From NCBI GenBank assembly GCA_025058955.1, contig JANXDV010000049.1, positions 1 to 8,141 on the forward strand: 8,141 bases of DNA. The letters run 5' to 3'. The notes under the pieces were generated by a model. It worked only from the letters and a program-made list of their open reading frames with translations, was not told the DNA's origin and searched no databases. Position numbers and translations under genes: made by a program. Of this stretch, positions 5,534 to 8,141 are shown piece by piece. The DNA comes from Archaeoglobaceae archaeon. Lineage in GTDB: Archaea > Halobacteriota > Archaeoglobi > Archaeoglobales > Archaeoglobaceae. Within the stretch, counting starts at the first letter, position 1. Each line of letters begins with the position of its first letter.

Positions 5534-6262
5534 ATGCTTAAGGTCTCGAACCTAACAAAAAGGTTTGGAGGGATTATAGCGGTTAACGATGTGAGTTTCG
5601 AGATAAAAAAGGGAGAAATTGTTGGACTAATTGGTCCAAACGGAGCGGGAAAAACTACACTGGTCAACTTGATCTCTGGATTTTACTCTCCTGATCGTGG
5701 AAAAATAGAATTCAATGGGAAAAATATAACAAAAATGAGAATGGATGAAAGGGCTAAACTTGGAATTGCGAGAACATTCCAGAATCCAAGGGTTATCCCC
5801 AATATGACCGCACACATGAACGTTCTCTACGCGATCCTCGGAAGTGAGCATGGAAAAGAGCTTACAATGACTGAAGCGGGAGCAGAAGCTATATACTATC
5901 TTGATCTCTTTGGACTGTTGAAGAAAAGAGATGTTTTAGCTGGAGATCTTGCTATATACGAGCTGAGATTGCTTGAACTTGCGAGAGCTTTGGCTTTAAG
6001 ACCTAAACTTCTATTAGTAGACGAGGCGATGGCAGGATTAAATCCAGCAGAAGCGGAAGCGGTTTCAAAGCTCATTAACAGAATTCGAAATGAGTTTGAT
6101 CTGACGATAATGTGGATCGAGCATGTATTGAAAGTTATAATGAGATCTGCTGAGAGAGTCCTTGTGATGCACTATGGAAGACTCATTGCTGACGGAAAAC
6201 CAGAAGAAGTCGTTAAAAAACCTGAAGTTATTGAAGCCTACATAGGGGAGGAAGAAGTATGA
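5534..6262 (+). CDS. livG: Liv-type ABC transporter ATPase (LivG family) with degenerate signature motif
   Basis: A 242-residue cytoplasmic ATP-binding subunit that powers the importer with LivF. Seen in order: Walker A GPNGAGKT (34-41), Q-loop Gln83 in TFQNP, Walker B LLLVDEAM with catalytic Glu164, AGLNP (167-171), and switch His197 in WIEHV. The ABC signature, LSYGQ or LAYGQ in typical LivG proteins, reads LAIYE at 139-143, losing the Gly that contacts the ATP gamma-phosphate; the following LRLLELARAL still aligns well with the family. To my recollection a subset of LivG-like ATPases with DEVMAGL-type Walker B regions also has altered signatures, so this may be a subfamily trait rather than a defect. 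I chose ATG 5534 from the GGTGAT site; GTG 5525 would add three residues. The stop overlaps the livF start. Confidence 0.93.
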   Translation: MLKVSNLTKRFGGIIAVNDVSFEIKKGEIVGLIGPNGAGKTTLVNLISGFYSPDRGKIEFNGKNITKMRMDERAKLGIARTFQNPRVIPNMTAHMNVLYAILGSEHGKELTMTEAGAEAIYYLDLFGLLKKRDVLAGDLAIYELRLLELARALALRPKLLLVDEAMAGLNPAEAEAVSKLINRIRNEFDLTIMWIEHVLKVIMRSAERVLVMHYGRLIADGKPEEVVKKPEVIEAYIGEEEV

Positions 6263-6966
6263 TGAGCGTTGAGGATTTAGAAGTTTGGTATGGAAAGATA
6301 CTCGCTGTAGATGGAATATCTATTAAAGTCGAAAACGGGGAAATAGTCGGGCTTATAGGACCAAATGGGGCTGGAAAAAGCACAATAATGAACTCTATAA
6401 TCGGCGTTGTAAAGCCGAAGAAGGGTAAGATAAAATTGAACGGTGACGACTTGATAAACCTGCCGACCTATGAGATAATAAAGAAGGGGGTGACAATTGC
6501 TCCAGAGGGCAGAAAAATATTTCCATTTCTAACAGTCGAAGAAAATCTGCTAATGGGGGCTATAAATGGTGAAGCTTGGAAGAAAAGGAAGAGTTCTCTG
6601 GAATTCATATACTCTAAATTCCCGAGATTAAAGGAGAGAAGAATGCAATTAGCGGGAACTTTGAGTGGGGGAGAGCAACAGATGCTTACAATTGCGAGAG
6701 CATTAATGGCTTCGCCAAAACTTCTGCTGATCGATGAGCCGAGCTTAGGTTTAGCTCCAAAGATCTCTTTGGAAGTCTACAAGCTCATCAAGTCCTTAAG
6801 AGATGAAAACAAGATCACGATACTCCTTTCTGACCAAAACGCAAAGAGAGTTCTTCAAATAAGCGATCGAGCCTATATTATTGAAAACGGAAGAATAAGG
6901 ATGTCGGGCTTGAGTGAGGAGTTGGCTAAAAATGAAAACGTAAGGAGGGTGTATTTAGGCTTATGA
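6259..6966 (+). CDS. livF: Liv-type ABC transporter ATPase (LivF family)
   Basis: A 235-residue cytoplasmic ATPase, partner of LivG. Landmarks: Walker A GPNGAGKS (34-41), APEGRKIFP at 81-89, the typical LivF version of the Q-loop region with Glu83, a standard signature LSGGEQQ (135-141), Walker B LLLIDEPS with Glu160, and SDQN at 191-194 where LivF proteins usually have EQN in place of the switch histidine. All are family-typical except the Asp for Glu in SDQN. ATG 6259 overlaps the livG stop by four bases (ATGA). A GGGAGG ribosome binding site at 6246-6251 stands seven bases before it; a second in-frame ATG at 6262 would remove one residue and is also possible. Its own end overlaps the CoA-transferase start in the same ATGA manner. 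Confidence 0.95.
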   Translation: MMSVEDLEVWYGKILAVDGISIKVENGEIVGLIGPNGAGKSTIMNSIIGVVKPKKGKIKLNGDDLINLPTYEIIKKGVTIAPEGRKIFPFLTVEENLLMGAINGEAWKKRKSSLEFIYSKFPRLKERRMQLAGTLSGGEQQMLTIARALMASPKLLLIDEPSLGLAPKISLEVYKLIKSLRDENKITILLSDQNAKRVLQISDRAYIIENGRIRMSGLSEELAKNENVRRVYLGL

Positions 6967-8141
6967 CGGACTATTTCAGTTATATGGATTCTTTATTTAG
7001 GGAAGGAGAGAAAAGAGAGCCACCATTGAAAGGACTAAAAGTAGTTGAGCTGACACACTTCGTTTTTGGACCAAATGTTGGCAAGATCTTAGCTCAATTT
7101 GGCGCTGAAGTTGTAAAAATAGAGACGCCTGGAGAAGGTGAGAGATATAGACTTGCAGCAGTATTTGGCAGATACTACAATAGAACGAATCTTGTCTATG
7201 GGATACAAAATGCGAACAAGTATTTCATCGCTGCGGACGCAAGAAATCCAAAGGCAAGAGAGCTTATATTCGAGCTTGCAAAGAGAGCGGATGTTTTCGT
7301 TGAGAACTTCAGAGCGGGATTAGCTGATGCGATGGGTGTTGGATATGCTCAGATCAGCAAGGTAAATCCAAAGATCATATATGTCAGCTGTTCTGGATTT
7401 GGACAATATGGTCCATTGAGCAAAGCTCCAAGCTTCGACGTTGCGGCACAAGGTGTTGCATCACTTGCGGTAAAGACTGGTTGGGAGGGTGTTGAAGAAT
7501 TCTACAAATTGCCAGATTACTTTGGTGACTACCTTCCGTCAATGATGGTGGTTTTTGCTGTCTTGAATGCTCTCTACTATCGAGAAAAAACTGGCAAAGG
7601 GCAGTATATCGATGTCTCACAGACTGAAAGCTTGGTAAGATTTTTGTATGATATTCCATACTTCAGCCTTACTGGACAGGAGATTGGCAAGACAGGAAAC
7701 ATAGATCCATGTGCAAGTCCCTCTGGGATCTTCAAGACCGCTGACGAGAAATTCGTAGCAATATCGATAATGACTGAGAAACAATTCAAAGCACTTGCAA
7801 GTGTAGTTAATGGCTTAAGAGTTGAAGACAGATTTAAAAAGGAAAAGATCAAGGAGTTGAATAAGATCGTTGAGGAGTGGGTTGCGAAACATACTCTTAA
7901 CGAGATCATTGAGTTTGCCAAAAAACTTGGCTTTCCCGCTTCGCCAGTTTTAGACGATGTAGAGGTATTCAAAGATCCATGGAGATGGGAAAGAAAGAGC
8001 ATAATAAAGCTACTTGATCGCCTCTATGGTGAAATTCCTGTTCCTGGAGCATTTGTGGCAATGAGTGCTACTCCTGGGCAAATCAAGTGGATCGCAAGAC
8101 CAGTCGGTTATCACAATAGGTTAATACTTAAAAAGTGGCTT
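6963..8141 (+). CDS. Family III CoA-transferase (CaiB/BaiF type), 3' end cut by the window
   Basis: An open frame of 393 codons reaches the right edge without a stop. It matches family III CoA-transferases, which move CoA from one acyl-CoA to a free acid through an aspartyl-CoA thioester/anhydride. Seen: N-terminal LKGLKVVELTHFVFGPNVGK (22-41) and LAQFGAEVVKIETPGEGE (43-60), the ENFRAG motif (114-119), VSCSGFGQYGP (141-151), likely catalytic Asp189 in FGDYLPS, and GKGQYIDVSQTE (211-222), a hallmark of the family. The C-terminal VGYHNRLILKKWL resembles the usual last segment, so probably only some 10-20 residues are missing. ATG 6963 overlaps the livF stop (ATGA); GGAGGGTG at 6944-6951 is a somewhat distant ribosome binding site. 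Co-translation with the transporter suggests it activates the imported acid or handles a downstream CoA ester. The donor and acceptor are unknown. Confidence 0.92.
   Translation, partial: MTDYFSYMDSLFREGEKREPPLKGLKVVELTHFVFGPNVGKILAQFGAEVVKIETPGEGERYRLAAVFGRYYNRTNLVYGIQNANKYFIAADARNPKARELIFELAKRADVFVENFRAGLADAMGVGYAQISKVNPKIIYVSCSGFGQYGPLSKAPSFDVAAQGVASLAVKTGWEGVEEFYKLPDYFGDYLPSMMVVFAVLNALYYREKTGKGQYIDVSQTESLVRFLYDIPYFSLTGQEIGKTGNIDPCASPSGIFKTADEKFVAISIMTEKQFKALASVVNGLRVEDRFKKEKIKELNKIVEEWVAKHTLNEIIEFAKKLGFPASPVLDDVEVFKDPWRWERKSIIKLLDRLYGEIPVPGAFVAMSATPGQIKWIARPVGYHNRLILKKWL

Noticed and set aside
7577..8002. Antisense open frame of 141 codons opposite the CoA-transferase
   Set aside because: The + strand frame has clear family motifs throughout; the antisense product shows no recognisable domain and has no promoter or binding site of its own.

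Overview
The window looks like a chromosomal segment of a thermophilic euryarchaeon, most probably one of the Archaeoglobales (Archaeoglobus, Ferroglobus or Geoglobus). This placement is inferred from style rather than from a database match. The signs are archaeal TATA boxes set about 26 bp before ATG codons with no room for a leader, GGTGAT-type ribosome binding sites inside the operon, heavy use of AGA/AGG arginine and ATA isoleucine codons, moderately AT-rich DNA, T-rich tracts instead of hairpin terminators, and the pairing of Liv-type transport genes with acyl-CoA metabolism. All genes lie on the + strand.

Layout. Positions 1-1632 hold an acyl-CoA synthetase (AMP-forming) whose ATG is the first base of the window, so its promoter is not visible. 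A 175-bp AT-rich gap carries a T-rich end signal, a small palindrome and a leaderless promoter. Next comes a lipoprotein substrate-binding protein (livK-like, 1808-3292) with a Pro/Thr-rich stalk. A 278-bp gap (3293-3570) carries a T-rich tract, a 12-bp palindrome, a second promoter nearly identical to the first, and a 28-codon mini-ORF. This leads into a tightly packed run: livH-like permease (3571-4443), livM-like permease (4450-5523), livG-like ATPase (5534-6262), livF-like ATPase (6259-6966) and a family III (CaiB/BaiF) CoA-transferase that runs off the right edge (6963-8141).

How the parts fit. The five transporter genes make a complete branched-chain-amino-acid/amide-type (HAAT) ABC importer: anchored binding protein, two different permeases, two different ATPases. 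The family name does not fix the substrate, since relatives import amino acids, amides, urea and aromatic acids. A CoA ligase lies just upstream and a CoA-transferase is translationally coupled to livF. I therefore infer that the system imports a carboxylic acid, which is then activated to a CoA thioester, either by ATP-driven ligation or by CoA exchange from another thioester.

Main points of interest: the twin promoters (22 of 30 bases identical, ATG at the same distance), the mini-ORF ahead of livH that may be a relic of a second binding-protein gene or a translational coupler, and a LivG whose ABC signature motif is degenerate. I found no RNA genes, CRISPR array, insertion sequence or integration site, and nothing that amounts to a clearly new system.
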